Assembly (NCBI GenBank): GCA_037976565.1
Contig: CP137672.1
Coordinates: 18,686,335-18,750,334 of the forward strand
Direction of reading: 5' to 3'
Source of the DNA: Mesocentrotus franciscanus
Lineage: Eukaryota; Echinodermata; Echinoidea; Camarodonta; Strongylocentrotidae
DNA: 64,000 bases
Both the position numbers and the translations under genes were made by a program. Within the stretch, counting starts at the first letter, position 1; the number at the start of each line of letters is the position of its first letter. This document shows, in pieces, positions 12,801-24,479 of the stretch. The notes below the pieces were generated by a model, which worked only from the letters and a program-made list of their open reading frames with translations, was not told the DNA's origin and ran no database searches.

Positions 12801-15800
12801 ATTTTTTTCATTATATTTTTAGAAATTATTTAAATTTTGTCAATAGTCGCAAGAAATTAATTTTACATGTGCATTGTAAATAGACGGATATAACACTTTT
12901 ATTCTTCTTCAACAGACACTACCTCTCTTTTCCAATTATCTATAAATAACAAAAAATTGTTTGTCTTCATCTCGTCTTTCTTTGCTCTTACCATACCCAT
13001 TTCCCTTTGTTGTTTTTTCTCTCTATCTCTCTCTGTCTCTCATTTTGTCCTGTCTCTCTCCCAGTCTGTCTGTCTCTCTCTCTCTCTCCCTTCTCTTTCT
13101 CTTGCTTTAAAAGTCTGAGTAGAGGGTAATGATGTTACATTAATGACAATGTAAAATATTCAAATTAGGCATATCGGCTATACTAGATAATACTATTCCG
13201 TCACTCTATTCAACATGTCCTGTCACAAAAACAGATTGAGAAGCTAGAGCACTTGGGCGCAAACCTGGGATCTGCTGCATCCTCTCAATTCGCGAGAGGT
13301 CTCTGCTTCATGCCCAATCTTCGATCACTGTATATGTCCGCTGTGGATCTGAGTGATGAGTTTTATTCAACGATGGCCTCTGATGCATCAAAATCGAAGG
13401 TATACCAAACACAATTTCTATTGCAAACGATTTTTTTTTTTCTCCAAATACTTATGCATTCATCAAACTCGACTTATGGGTAATTGTTTTATCACATTTT
13501 TTTGAAAAGAAATCATTCATTTTCATTACTTACAAGCACTGTCGAATCAACATTTTTAATATTTTGGCTATGCTGACAAGGAAATAAATCATGTGAATAT
13601 AATAAACTTTGGTGTCATAATGATATAGATTCATATAAAATCGTGTTTTAAAAGCACTTATCTTACAAATAGTATTTCGCAATATATTTTTAGAAATTAT
13701 TTAAATTTTGTCACTAGTCGCAAGAAATTAATTTTACACGTGCATTGTAAATAGACGGATATAACACTTTTAATCTGCTGGAACAGACACAGTCTCCCTT
13801 TCCAACCATCTATAATTGATGACATGTTTCTGTCTTTCTTCATCTCGTCTTTCTCTTCTCTTACCACACCCATTTTCCTTTGGGCCTTTTTCTCTCTCTC
13901 TCTCTCTCTCGGTCTCTTTCTCTGTCCCTCTTCTTATCTCTCTCTTTCTCTTTCTCTTTTTTTAAAGCCTAAGTAGAGGGTAATAATGTGACATTAATGA
14001 CAATGAAAAACATTTAAATTAGACATGTCGTCTATACTTGATATTACTATTCACTCTATTCAACCTGTCCTGTCACATCACTAGATTGAGGAGCTAACGC
14101 ATGTGAACGGAAATCTGGGTTCTGCTGCATCCTCTCATTACGCGAGAAGTCTCTGCTTCATGCCAAATCTTCGATCACTGGGTCTGACCGGTGTATGGCT
14201 GAGTGATGAGTTCTACTCAACGATGGCCTCTGAGGCATCAAAATCAAAGGTATGCCCAAACACGATTTGTATTGGAAACAATTTTTTTCCCCTATAGTTT
14301 CGCAATCTTCAAACTGAACATATGTGGATAAATGTTTTTCACCTTAAAATAAAATATATATATCATTTATTGTCATTAGTCACTATTATGCTCATATCAA
14401 TATAATACTCTTTCAATACTGATAATAAGAAGCATGGGTCATGTGAATGACTGGATTGTACTGTCATAATAATAACAATTCATAAAAAATCGTATTTCTT
14501 TGTAGCATTTATCCTTTAAATATAATTTAGCATTTTGTTTTTAGAAATTATTTTTAGTTTGTCAATAGTCTCAAGGAGATATTACATGTACACTGTAGAT
14601 GGAAAGAAATAGCATCTTTATTCTGCTAGAACAGAAAAACTTTTGCTTTTCCAACTATTCATTTTTAATCACTTTTAACTTTCTTTATCTCGTCTTTCAT
14701 TGCTCTTACCACACCCATTTCCTTTGGGTTTTTTAGGCCCTCTCTTAACCTCTCTCTCTCATTCTCTCTCTCTCTCTCTCTCTTTCTCTGTAACCTTCTT
14801 TCTTTCCCTTGCTTTACAAGTCAAAGTAGAGGTTAATGATGTAACATTAATGACAATGAAATTTTTTTAATTAGACATGTCGTCTATACTTGATAATACT
14901 ATTCACTCTATTCAACATGTCCATGTTACATCACCAGATTGAGAAGCTAGAGCAATTGGGCGCAAACCTGGGATCTGCTGCATCCTCTCAATTCGCGAGA
15001 GGTCTCTGCTTCATGCCCAATCTTCGATCACTGTATCTGTCCGCTGTGAATCTGAGTGATGAGTTTTACTCAACGATGGCCTCTGATGCATCAACATCGA
15101 AGGTATACCAAACACAATTTCTATTGCAAACGATTTTCTTTTCTTCTCCAAATACTTTTGCATTCATCAAACTCGACTTAGGGCACATTAGGTAACTGTT
15201 TTTCACATTTAAAAAATCATTCATTTTTATTAGTTACAAGCACTCTCATATCAATATCATAAATAGTTCGGTTATGCTGACAAGGAAATAAATTATTTGA
15301 ATCGAACTTTGGTGTCATAATGATAAAGATTCATCTAAATGCGCGTCTAAAAGCACGTATCCTACAAATAGTATTGAGCATTATATTTTTTGAACTTATT
15401 TAAATTTGTTCAATAGTCGCAAGTAATAAAAAAAAAAAACATTAAAAAAAAACTACGTGTCTCAGGCCAGAGAACTGCGTTGATTGGTTTCCATGACGTT
15501 ATCATGATGAATTGCAAATCCCGGCCGGGTCCCTAGGCTAATTTAGACTGTTTACTCTCTGTTTAATGATGTTACGTTACCGTTGGTATTTTTTCTGATA
15601 ATGTTGTTCGTTGTGAAGTTAACAGACTATTTTCATTTGAATTATTGGTTATACCACAGGTCTAATGACGATTGAAAGTTTCTATATCACAAGTAATAAA
15701 TACCATGGCCAATCGCAAAACAAGTTGTCAATGTCCTTATTCTTTGTCCCTGGTAGATAGAGCAATAATTGATTTTAACCAGCGCAGAGGAAGTTAAAAT

Positions 15801-15962
15801 AGTTTAATCTGCTGAAACAGACACAGTCTCCCTTTTCCAACCATCTATAATTAATGACAGTTGTTTGTCTTTCTTCATCTCATTTTCTTCTCTTACCACA
15901 CCCATTTCCCTTTGGGACTTTTTCTGTCTATCTCTCTCTCTCTGTCTATGTCTCTGTCCCTC

Positions 15963-15996
<34 letters not shown>

Positions 15997-18900
15997 TTCT
16001 CTCTCCTTTTATATTTCACTTGCTTTAAAAGTCTAGGTAGATGTTAATGATGTATCTAGCGAATTTAGAAGAATTAATGAAATGCTTTAATGCTCACTAA
16101 TCCACGCTGAAGGAAACAGATGAAATAAGCCTACTGAAATCAAAGGAGAAAAAGTATAACATACTCTCTTAAAGATATCATTTTGATGTAAGGTCTTTCC
16201 ACCGACACAATATGTCAACCCTTAAAAAGACTGGGGGCTGATTTACCCCCTCCTCTATTTTCGCGATTACTTCGTAATGCTTAAATATTGTACGGTGCCA
16301 CTTCATGACTTTTTATTTTAGAGTCTTGCGCATCTTTCGATACCAACTTTTGCGATCGTGTGTCACTAAAATTATTATTATTTTTTTTTTTTTTAATTCC
16401 TCCATATATAACACCAGATGCACCTTTTATTCTGCAGTTTTATAACCATCTTTTCAGATGGACTGTTAGTATTCCCATTTGGCATGGTGAATAAAACTTA
16501 TGTCATTCTCATTTGCATAAAACAATACAATATATAAAGATTAATACAAAAACAAAACATAGAAAACGGTAAACCGAAATCAATTTTCATGATTATCCTG
16601 TTGCTATCTTACATTTGTCATAAGGAACTAAAAATGTCTTTCATGACTTCACATGAAATCATTACCAAAACACGTGTTCATGATACAAAATATTTTAAAT
16701 ATTATTATTCATAAGTTGGATAATTATCAAATCAATTACCCTTTTTTTAATCAGAGATTGTGTAAATATAATCTTAGCATGTATATTGTAATTAATTAGC
16801 TCTAATTAGCTTATTCTATTTTTTTTTTAAACTATGCAATATTGTAGATCTCATGGACATCTATCACCATGCCAAATTTGGAGTCGATCAGAGTTTCGGT
16901 TGCCGAGATCTAAAGTCCCCCAGTTTTTTAAAGGTTCAAAATAGCCCAGTTTTGAAATCCTCTATTGAAATACATCATGCCATGCATATTGATATGCTTT
17001 TTAGTTTACTTTTATACGTTGATTCGTGTGAACTATAGCAGAAATCATGACGAGATAATCAGACTTAGTGAATGATAACTTTACTGAGATGCAGATTCAT
17101 CTGTTACTAGCTGTAATTTGAAAAAGTGTTTATGTTAGCAAAAACAATAATTTGATCGCATCGTGGATTTCACTTTGGTGTGAACTGATAATGTCTTGGC
17201 ACAGATCCAGACGCTGAGTATGTTGAGCGTTTCCATGATGAATCCACGAAGACTACACTTCATTCTCTCGCTACCACGCCTCCAGTCACTTACCTTGATG
17301 GATGTCAGACATCTTAACATGGACGATGGGGAGACACTGGTTTGTATCTTTACTATTCCAAGGTTGTAGTCAAAATCCTCTTTTTGTTCCAAGGTCAAAA
17401 GGAAGGGGTTCAGGAAAACCAAACAGACTAAATATGAATGATAATGGAATTGCCTAAAGGATAATGTATTTTGATTTGAAATCACGTTAAAATGTCATAC
17501 TACGGGCTGTTTAGTGGAATCGATGGATGGTTTTATATATCAACCATATATACATGCACAATTATAGTTTTTTTTTAACTTGGGAGGAACTTTAACCATG
17601 CTCATTTTTGTCAAAGCTCGTTAAATATCGATTGATAAATGATTGCCGTTTGCTATTTCCCATGGAAAATTCCATTGCTTATTTTCTTCATCATCAAATT
17701 TGTAACTTTCAGTAATGTGAAGTCATTTGATTGATTTTATTATTAGTCTAGCTGAACTGATATCACAATAAAAAAGATGATAATCACACACAAAAAGAAT
17801 ATCACAATAAAAAAGATGATAATGAATACTAAAATCCCGTCATCTTCCACTGAAACAGGAGGATTAACCCTCATTGATAACTTGGCTTTGGTCATTTTGG
17901 TTGGTCGAAACAAACAAAATAAAGAAACTTTTTAACGAAGATTTCATAAAAAGTAAAAAGCGGACAAAGAATAAAAACATTAAGAAATGTTCAATGTCGT
18001 AATGCTAATGATATACAAAAACTCGTATTGCCAATGCGATCTTGAAAAATATGCCATACAGGGGGAAATCCTCGAAATATTTTGTATCCAAAATACCAAA
18101 AATATCTTTTACAAAGTCTTATGATAGATAAACCTCTATTTAAATGGAGGGCAATGCTGTTTTAGGCCTAATGAAACATAATCTATGGATCTGAAATGGA
18201 AAACAGAGAAGTATTTTTAATATTTTGGAAAAAGAAATCTGTTATAGTTCATCCGGAACGACATTGCATGTGACTGTAATGGCAATAGAAGATTCTCTAT
18301 AACGTTTATAATATCGGCATTCCTACGTTCAAAACGTTTGTATTCTTTGTTCATTTTCCAAAAACCTACCCGTTTTTTTTTTTAATATTTCTACTTAGGC
18401 AACTTACATTTAAATGATGAAATCCCTTTAGTTTTTTTTATAATTGTATATTTGTGAAATATTTATCAAGCATGATATGAACAGTAAAAGTATTATATTA
18501 AAACAATAATGTGTCTGGATAGTCATTTCTTACATCAGCGTTGGTTTTATACATAGCATATATTTTGTATCGCTGTCTATTTTTTATTTTTTATTTTTTT
18601 TGGTAGACAAGTCAAATAACCTCAGTAGATGAGCTATCTGTGGATGGTAAGCATGTGACCAGTCTGTGGAACCTTGGACTTCATACGTTATGTCCCCGAG
18701 TTCAAAAACTCCAACTGAACTGGCACGAGGAGAATGTCTCATCATACATTGTCACAATGGCCTGCTCTCCATTCCATCATCTAACTCACCTTAAAATCAA
18801 GGGATACTGGAGTAGTACATCAATTACACTGAATGATCCCGTGTCATTTTGTAAGGCGGTGATAACATCATGTCCTCGACTCACCAAGCTGTCCATTATC

Positions 18901-21411
18901 GAAATTGGCCTCTACACCGAGAAGGCAGCTGAGATCATCCATCTCATGAAGACTCATCCACACCTGACAAGCATAGAGTGAGTCTCATTTTGATTTACCA
19001 GAGTAATAATTGCCACATTATAATCAAAACTTTACTTTCATTTATTGTGGAACGCATTTCGGTTTACCTTTTACTGTGAGTTTCTTCTTTTCATTTGCTA
19101 CCTCTTTCTCTCGCCCACCCCACCCCCTCACTCTATGTCCCTCTCATTAATTATTTTTATTTCTCTTTACTAAGTTCTCTTGTTATCCCTTTCTCCCACT
19201 TTCTTTCCAGCACTTCCTCTCTGTCACTCTCATCATCTATCATCGCCTCTTTCGCTATCATACAACAAATCTCTGTGAAAGATATGGTTGAAGTTTTTTA
19301 CTGCACGATACAAACCTGTAACCATATAACTTATGCCGTATGCTTACAGGGTATTGATACAAATGGGATACCTGCTTATGTTTGATCTCATAAGAGGAAT
19401 ACTAGCGTTGATTTAACCATGGACCTAACACAGTTGTTAGGTCCATGATTTAACACAGTTGGTTCTTGATATCAAAAGGAAATTGATTTTGGCAAAATAC
19501 TCTGCCCAACAAGCAACCTATCATCATTGTCACTGAATTAGATTTTAAGCGGGGTCATCTGAATCTCAGATGGTTTTAAAAAAGTGCATAAATGAGTGGG
19601 TTGTCTAAAAGATTAGATGATGGGGTGCTGTATAGGGGCTTGCGCAATAGTTTACATAATCTGATGATCTCTACATTTCAGTATTTATCATGATTTATCC
19701 TACATTCACAATGTTTAAACCATGGTTATTTGCAGTCATGCTATATAAATACAGAGCAATATCATGCAAGGTCGGATGTGTAGTTGTTATCTATTCTCAA
19801 ACCACATAGCATACATCTATGATGGCTTTTTAAGAGAGTATCGTACGTCAGGTTTTGTTGAAAAGATCATGCATTGACCCCCCTGAAATGTACTGTTTTG
19901 TTACTATAGGTTAAATATGTGTCGTACCAACGCGGATCTAGATCCACTGGTTTATGAGGTGAACAGTGAAGGCAAGGTGGCTGTCAACGTGACGCATAGC
20001 AAGGTAAGATATAACACTAGATTACATGGCCATCCTCAGATTGATTATTGTCCCTCTTTCTGGCATTCCATCGATTCAAAGTAGTTTATTTTTTATTATC
20101 CATATTTAACTCAATACCACGCGTTACCCAAGAATAAACAGTATACACATTATTTAAGCTGTCTTGTATGTGTTTATTCTGGCCTGATTAACATGATCAT
20201 ATTTAGCAATTTTATTGGTTTGTTCTTGATCTGTGTAATGATATCCGGCAACTGAAATATGACATAGAGAAAAAGACTCTTTAAAACTATATGAAAATGT
20301 TTGGTGAAAAAGTACTTGTAATTCATGTACATGATGTATAAGGCAAAAACGCTCATCGTACTTCGTCCTCTTTTTTGTTAAGCGATATGACCTTAGTATC
20401 TGATGGATAGATGGAAATTTTCTCTTATCTTATATTTATAGGTCTAATTGAAGAAATGTTTCAAATTATCATGTAGCATGCATCTTAGCAAAACTAAACT
20501 CCACTCAGCGCCGTGGAAAAATGTGGATAGATGAAAGTACATGCTTTCTTACAATAATGCAATATCCATGAGTTCAATTTTTTCAGAACATGTTAAAGAT
20601 GAAAAATGTTGTTTTGGGCCTGCATATTTTTTTACTTCTTTCATTAAAAACAACAACAAATCAAATATCATGAAGCAATGATGTCATCAAGATGGGTGAT
20701 AGGTACGGAGTGTAGTCCTATCTGTGGTTCTCCTCTGCCTGCTATACCTTGGTCATGATAGTGACATTATACATATCAAATCTTCCCTGCCTGAAATGTA
20801 ATGCTTGTAGTACCTTTCGGGAAAAAATACCTCACTAATGTCTACAAACACTCTAAAATGATTAGGGCCTATTTAGTCAATTCAAATCTGATTTTAGTTT
20901 TACTAACTGATATCCTAGAATTTGATCATTATAAATTCAACTCCAATTTGAATATACATGTATGATTGAATCCATTACATTTAAGTTACTGGTTGAAGGT
21001 TAAATGAAATCAACTAAAACAGCTCTATAAAAAAATGAAGGTAAATGATCTATTCGTTATCCCAAATATAAGAAATCTGACATACAGAACTTACAATCTC
21101 AGGAAGCTTAATGTTTAACTATTATTAACTAAATTCACAATATCATAGAAATTACAATTGCCAAATTTAACAGCAAATTATAATTTGATTCTTTAAATAG
21201 TCCTTTTTATATTCTTTTCGTGTACCCCTATTTTTTATCTATGGCCACAGTAATGAATAGGAATATAACGCTCCAGTAATATGTGGTTTCGCCATCAAGC
21301 AATAACGTATCAACATTTGTAACACATTAGAAGGTGATACCCTCTTCAGACCAAGTGATGGCAGCAGACTACTATGGCCTTGAAAATGAAACCTGTCGAA
21401 TGTGGATGTAA
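5322..21411 (+). CDS. NLR immune receptor gene model (NACHT plus LRR exons)
   Basis: Exons read from splice signals are 5322-6868, 7801-7959, 13235-13399, 14085-14249, 14938-15102, 17205-17339, 18607-18977, 19910-20003 and 21331-21411. Every junction keeps the reading frame: all are phase 0 except 18977/19910, which splits a GAG codon. The product is a NOD-like receptor, an intracellular ATP-driven sensor that oligomerises on detecting microbial or stress ligands. The NACHT exon is uninterrupted, so the gene looks intact in the window. Its first exon starts two bases into a codon, so at least one upstream exon (possibly an effector domain) is expected but was not found. The last exon is the weakest part. 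Sea urchin genomes hold many genes of this layout; which subfamily this belongs to cannot be said. Confidence 0.8.
6869..7800. other. Intron 1 of the NLR gene
   Basis: AT-rich, with a short TA run near 7729-7750 just before the pyrimidine tract. No other gene signal was seen. Confidence 0.6.
7801..7959 (+). CDS. NLR exon 2, leucine-rich
   Basis: 159 bases, phase 0 on both sides, after acceptor TTGTACAG and before donor GTATCA. It encodes 53 residues including GLFTLQNLRCLAIENEHLDD and DFYSGMSAAASQSK. It shares the LRxL and DDxFYSxM pattern of the three later duplicated LRR exons, so it is probably the older founder of that set. The surrounding introns are long. Confidence 0.8.
8366..8425 (+). 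repeat. TTC/CTT microsatellite
   Basis: Run of CTT triplets interrupted by a short ATC block, inside the long second intron of the NLR gene. Open frames here on either strand are repeat artefacts. Confidence 0.85.
9300..9990. repeat. Degenerate satellite, ~95-bp period with alternating subtypes
   Basis: A core like AAATTCTTCAAGA recurs near 9307, 9398, 9491, 9581, 9680, 9785, 9871 and 9968, a spacing of about 86-105 bases. Two versions follow the core: one continues with a CGGCCTAAGAAG-type tail (near 9307, 9581, 9785, 9968) and one with an AAAGGAAGTTCC-type tail (near 9398, 9491, 9680, 9871). In between, GAAGGGTTT and GATTCATTTGC/GATTAATTTGCG motifs repeat. It lies in an NLR intron. Confidence 0.75.
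10225..11138. mobile_element. 914-bp MITE with TA duplication
   Basis: The left end is CACTGCAAAAACCAGAGTG and the right end is the inverse, CCTGGTTTTTGCAGTG, each bordered by TA (10223-10224 and 11139-11140), as for Tc1/mariner-type insertions. Near the left end the 16-base palindrome GTGTTAAATTTAACAC occurs twice (10241-10256 and 10262-10277). A unit of about 80 bases containing CCACTTTTGGTGTT repeats behind it. No transposase is present. It sits in the NLR intron. Confidence 0.8.
11139..13234. other. Rest of NLR intron 2
   Basis: No gene signal seen. It contains a poly-G run near 12128 and, from about 12640, sequence homologous to the introns of the duplicated LRR exon units. It ends in a TC-rich tract (13016-13108) and acceptor AACAG at 13230-13234. 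Confidence 0.5.
13016..13108 (+). repeat. TC-rich tract repeated in each LRR unit
   Basis: CTCT-rich microsatellite about 130 bases before the exon at 13235. Equivalent tracts stand before the other units at about 13888-13955, 14745-14805 and 15926-16015, so the tract was duplicated along with the exon. Confidence 0.8.
13235..13399 (+). CDS. NLR LRR exon 3 (duplicate type A, first copy)
   Basis: 165 bases, 55 codons, phase 0 on both sides; acceptor AACAG, donor GTATAC. It encodes an LRR unit containing LCFMPNLRSLYMS and LSDEFYSTMASDASKSK. It differs from the exon at 14938 at only about five bases, and the two share their downstream intron sequence as well. Adding or losing such an exon leaves the reading frame intact. 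Confidence 0.85.
14085..14249 (+). CDS. NLR LRR exon 4 (duplicate type B)
   Basis: 165 bases, phase 0 on both sides; acceptor CACTAG, donor GTATGC. It encodes LCFMPNLRSLGLTG and WLSDEFYSTMASEASKSK. It is clearly a duplicate of the exons at 13235 and 14938 but more diverged than they are from each other. The differences cluster at the LRR surface positions (GLTGVWL against YMSAVDL) and at the start of the exon (EELTHVNGN against EKLEHLGAN). Confidence 0.85.
14938..15102 (+). CDS. NLR LRR exon 5 (duplicate type A, second copy)
   Basis: 165 bases, phase 0 on both sides; acceptor CACCAG, donor GTATAC. It encodes LCFMPNLRSLYLS and NLSDEFYSTMASDASTSK. Nearly identical to the exon at 13235, including the start of the following intron (ACCAAACACAATTTCTATTG). 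Confidence 0.85.
15804..16056 (+). pseudogene. Intron relic of a fourth duplicated LRR unit, exon lost
   Basis: From TTTAATCTGCTGAAACAGAC through the TC-rich tract to GTAGATGTTAATGATGTA this matches the intron part that precedes each duplicated exon, and it matches best the one before the type B exon (about 13770-13990). Homology stops near 16056, before the expected exon, and no LRR exon follows. Upstream, 15424-15803 is unrelated sequence that replaces about 50 bases of the unit. Confidence 0.7.
16057..17204. other. Intron before NLR exon 6
   Basis: AT-rich. No exon or mobile element is clearly recognised. A T-rich acceptor-like site near 16847 leads into a short open frame without LRR features, which I do not accept as coding. 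Confidence 0.45.
17205..17339 (+). CDS. NLR LRR exon 6
   Basis: 135 bases, 45 codons, phase 0 on both sides. Acceptor GGCACAG is good; donor GTTTGT is weak but gives an uninterrupted frame. It encodes IQTLSMLSVS, LPRLQSLTLMDVRHL and NMDDGETL, an LRR of a different, shorter subtype than the duplicated exons. Confidence 0.75.
17340..18606. other. Intron before NLR exon 7
   Basis: No gene signal. The phrase ATCACAATAAAAAAGATGATAA occurs in two close direct copies (about 17762 and 17801) as a small tandem duplication. The intron ends in a T-rich tract and TGGTAG acceptor. Confidence 0.5.
18607..18977 (+). CDS. NLR C-terminal LRR exon 7
   Basis: 371 bases after acceptor TGGTAG, starting in phase 0 and ending with GA of a split codon before donor GTGAGT. 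It encodes about 123 residues with leucine-rich periodicity: VDELSVDGKHV, CPRVQKLQLNWHEE, FHHLTHLKIKGYW, CPRLTKLSIIEIGLY and THPHLTSIE. This looks like the conserved C-terminal LRR block. The TGA at 18979 is read only if the intron is kept. Confidence 0.85.
18978..19909. other. Intron before NLR exon 8
   Basis: TC-rich near 19100-19240, otherwise unremarkable. A short inverted pair around GGACCTAACACAGTTGTTAGGTCC near 19420-19446 forms a small perfect hairpin. Confidence 0.5.
19910..20003 (+). CDS. NLR exon 8
   Basis: 94 bases. Acceptor TTACTATAG; the first G completes the GA left by the previous exon, giving GAG. It encodes LNMCRTNADLDPLVYEV then NSEGKVAVNVTHSK before a strong donor GTAAGA. 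If the donor were not used, translation would run on about 21 codons to a stop, so a retained-intron end is possible. Confidence 0.75.
20004..21330. other. Last intron of the NLR gene
   Basis: AT-rich with no recognised gene or element. Confidence 0.4.
21331..21411 (+). CDS. Probable terminal exon of the NLR gene
   Basis: After AACACATTAG a phase-0 frame opens: KVIPSSDQVMAADYYGLENE, then TCRMWM and TAA at 21409-21411. Phase matches exon 8, and the composition is much less AT-rich than the surroundings. The acceptor's pyrimidine tract is poor, and 27 codons is short, so this is a reasoned guess. Confidence 0.45.
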   Translation, partial: KVIPSSDQVMAADYYGLENETCRMWM

Positions 21412-21860
21412 ACCAGTACCCGAATAACTAATTATAATAATAGTTGGATCATTAGAGTTAAAAATGTATTGAGTACAGTTTCTTATGCAGTTATTGATTA
21501 TACCCTGTCTTGATACTTTTCACTTATAACTTTTTAATTATGTTGAAGCATATGGAGCTCCAAGATAAGCAAACGTTTGGCGCCTTATGTGTCCTCACCA
21601 TTTAATATAATTAAAAAGGAGGTATTCTGGTGATGGAAATAGGATGGATTATTATGTTCAAACAATCCATGCAAAACAACCCACAGCAGAAAATCAACAA
21701 GCTATGTTTTAACTAAGGCTCCTACATTTCCTCTTTCTAATTTTACTGAAGTCCTTAATTTACAATTAACTACAAACAAATCAAAGTGATTTGATATATT
21801 TTATGAACTTACGTGTATTCGAATTACGTCTGTACTGTTACTATCATTACATTTCTTTTA

Positions 21861-21866
21861 AATAAA
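21861..21866 (+). other. Possible polyadenylation signal AATAAA
   Basis: This AATAAA lies about 450 bases past the proposed NLR stop codon on the same strand. I saw no closer canonical hexamer. It is a common motif in AT-rich DNA, so support is weak. Confidence 0.3.
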
Positions 21867-24479
21867 GCTGAAAATGTGTAACCTGAAATGTGAAATATGA
21901 AATGAACCGAACCAGGGAGGTGGAATTGTAACTCCCACCTCCCTGACCGAACTGAGCTAAAGTAAATTTGAACAAATCCAAACACTTTGTTGATTATTTA
22001 ACAACTCCATCTGGTTTGTGTTCTCACATATTGGCTATTTTGTTATGATGATAGTATACGGTGTATTGCATTGCACAATCAAAACAAGGTCATCAGGAAT
22101 CTAATCCGTAAGGATCTGTTGATATATCCTTCATCACGGTGATACATGTATTCTGTCAGAATTCAAAGAAGCTTTCCGGTATACCAGGATCTATTTCATG
22201 AACTACGGGTAAAGTAATTCGTATCGACTTTTTCCTGTTTAACTGACAATTCATCCTTTATCAAGAAACATTGTTGAAAATACCGTGTGTAGAATGTATA
22301 TTCTTTATGTAGTCAAGCTTTAGTCTCATTTTTGTGCTATCAAATACATTTTTGCTTTTTACATTTAAGCTTAGTATTGAACATATTTTATTTATAACTT
22401 TATTCATTACAGTCACGTGGTGAACATTCCCGTTTCTTGATAATATGTATGATATGATAAATATCTAATAAGTACATGTGTTTAATGTAACATGAAATGT
22501 ATTCCTATATGTTGAACTACATGCCATGAGTGGCACAATCCATAATTTGAATGTTTTTATATGGTCATTAGCCCGAGATTCTGTCTTTTTGTGTTTCATG
22601 AACATAATAAAAAGTTTGACGAAAAACATAAAGTATGATTACATTTGAACGAGTATTTGATTGAAATTGACAGAATAACAATGTTTGTACCCTATGCACT
22701 CTTACACATTCGTTCTATTTTTAAAGTATAACGCAACACATTTAACATCTGCCACACACGTCCTGCTATTATTGTTATCGCCACGAAGTATTTTGTCATT
22801 ACATGTATATCATTTCCCAGAACGGATACATCAAATTAATCCTGATCCTGAATTTGATAAAATCTAGTCTAGTTTGTGACGAGCATGCAACAGTTATTGA
22901 TGTAGTAAGAAAGAGGAATTGTTCATCTAGATCTAGTTTTTATATTCATGATCATGAACGGATCTTGCATATAAATAAATATAATGTTATTGCATGCATT
23001 CGGAGGTCATTCCTGTAGTTAGAGAGAGAAATTAGAAAGCTTATATCGTTTACTATTCTTGATATTCAACTCATCATGGTCAGATTTGCGGCCTCTCTGT
23101 CAAAATCATTTATGTAGCAAGTGAGAAGAATTAGTCATTTCGATCTCGTTGTAATAGGATTCTTGTATTAAACTAATCAAGATCAAATGTTGGACACCTA
23201 CAAACTAGACTTCTTTTGACACATGCATACAACAGTCGCTGTAGTACAGAGAGTCAGACAGCGCGTAATACATAGAGGAGTAAGACGGGGAAGTAAGACG
23301 GAGAGAAATCTCCATTTAAATGTTTGAAAATGGCTGTCGAATTACAAGATTATTGTCCTTTTATTTATTATAATTATAATGCGAGTCTATTTCCCATCAC
23401 AATGACGCAATGTAAGTTATCTTTATGTTTTTCTATGATCAGTAGATTTGAATAGGACATAAACCGATGTGATACATATATATTATATATTGTCAAAGGT
23501 TTATTCTTATCTACAATGACAATTTATTTCAAGTTTTATTTCGAACATCCATCGCTTCTGTACAGTGTTTTAACTATCTTATCAATGTATGCTCTATTAT
23601 AACTTTTTCTTTCCATATATCTCTATATTGTAATGATCATTTGCAATATTACCCGAGTTGTAATGATTTTTCCAGTTTGTGTGCAGTACACCTAAATATG
23701 GGAAAGAGAGGTGGAATCTTGGAATGTGCATTACGTTGTGAGAGGTGTATTCTCTTTGTTCGAGCTGTATTTAAAATATTGTTGTTGTTTTTTGCCTTGA
23801 GAGAATCTGGAATCATCTCAAAGCCTGTGAATTCCTCTTTTTGTTATATTTCCAATGTTCATGGATATGCAGGACTGCTGTAACCCGTTATTGATATCCG
23901 GAATGTATTGACTATGTAAATATATATATACATGTATAATGTTCTCAGCTAAGGAGTCACATTGCATTCATTCACGTCTCTCTACAAACGTTTTTTTTAT
24001 ATCTGAATTTATTTTGCAAATATATAAGAGAGTGAATATTTTTGTTTGTGAATAAAGTGTAAACAAAAATTACATGTGGCGAGATTGGCAGTAGGACTAG
24101 TGAAATATGGAATTTCTTGCAAGAACAAACAATGCTTGTAACTATCTCATCAGTAACTGTAGAGACAACAATTACATGCATTTATCTAAGCAGTAAGTCT
24201 TACAGGATATATTAAATGCATGTCATTTGATTAACATTATTGTTTCATTATGTAATAAGCAACTTATTTGGTTATCTTTGTATGACGTACACCTAATACA
24301 TTCATGGATATATGGATTTTATGTTTGTTGAGTTGAGATGTTTTGTTATATTTGGTAAAATATTTGTGTGTGTGTGCAGCTATAGCTGTTTTAAGACCTA
24401 ATCGATAGTCGGCTCCAGGAGGACAACATTTACGTTGGCGTTATCTGTCCAGCCGGACAGCCGGACATATAGTTTGTAT

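Noticed and set aside
15804..16047. Ser/Leu-rich and Arg/Glu-rich frames on both strands
   Set aside because: Products of the TC microsatellite in the LRR-unit intron relic.
16853..17038. Additional NLR exon before 17205
   Set aside because: A T-rich acceptor-like site exists, but the frame lacks leucine-rich periodicity and has no donor preserving phase.
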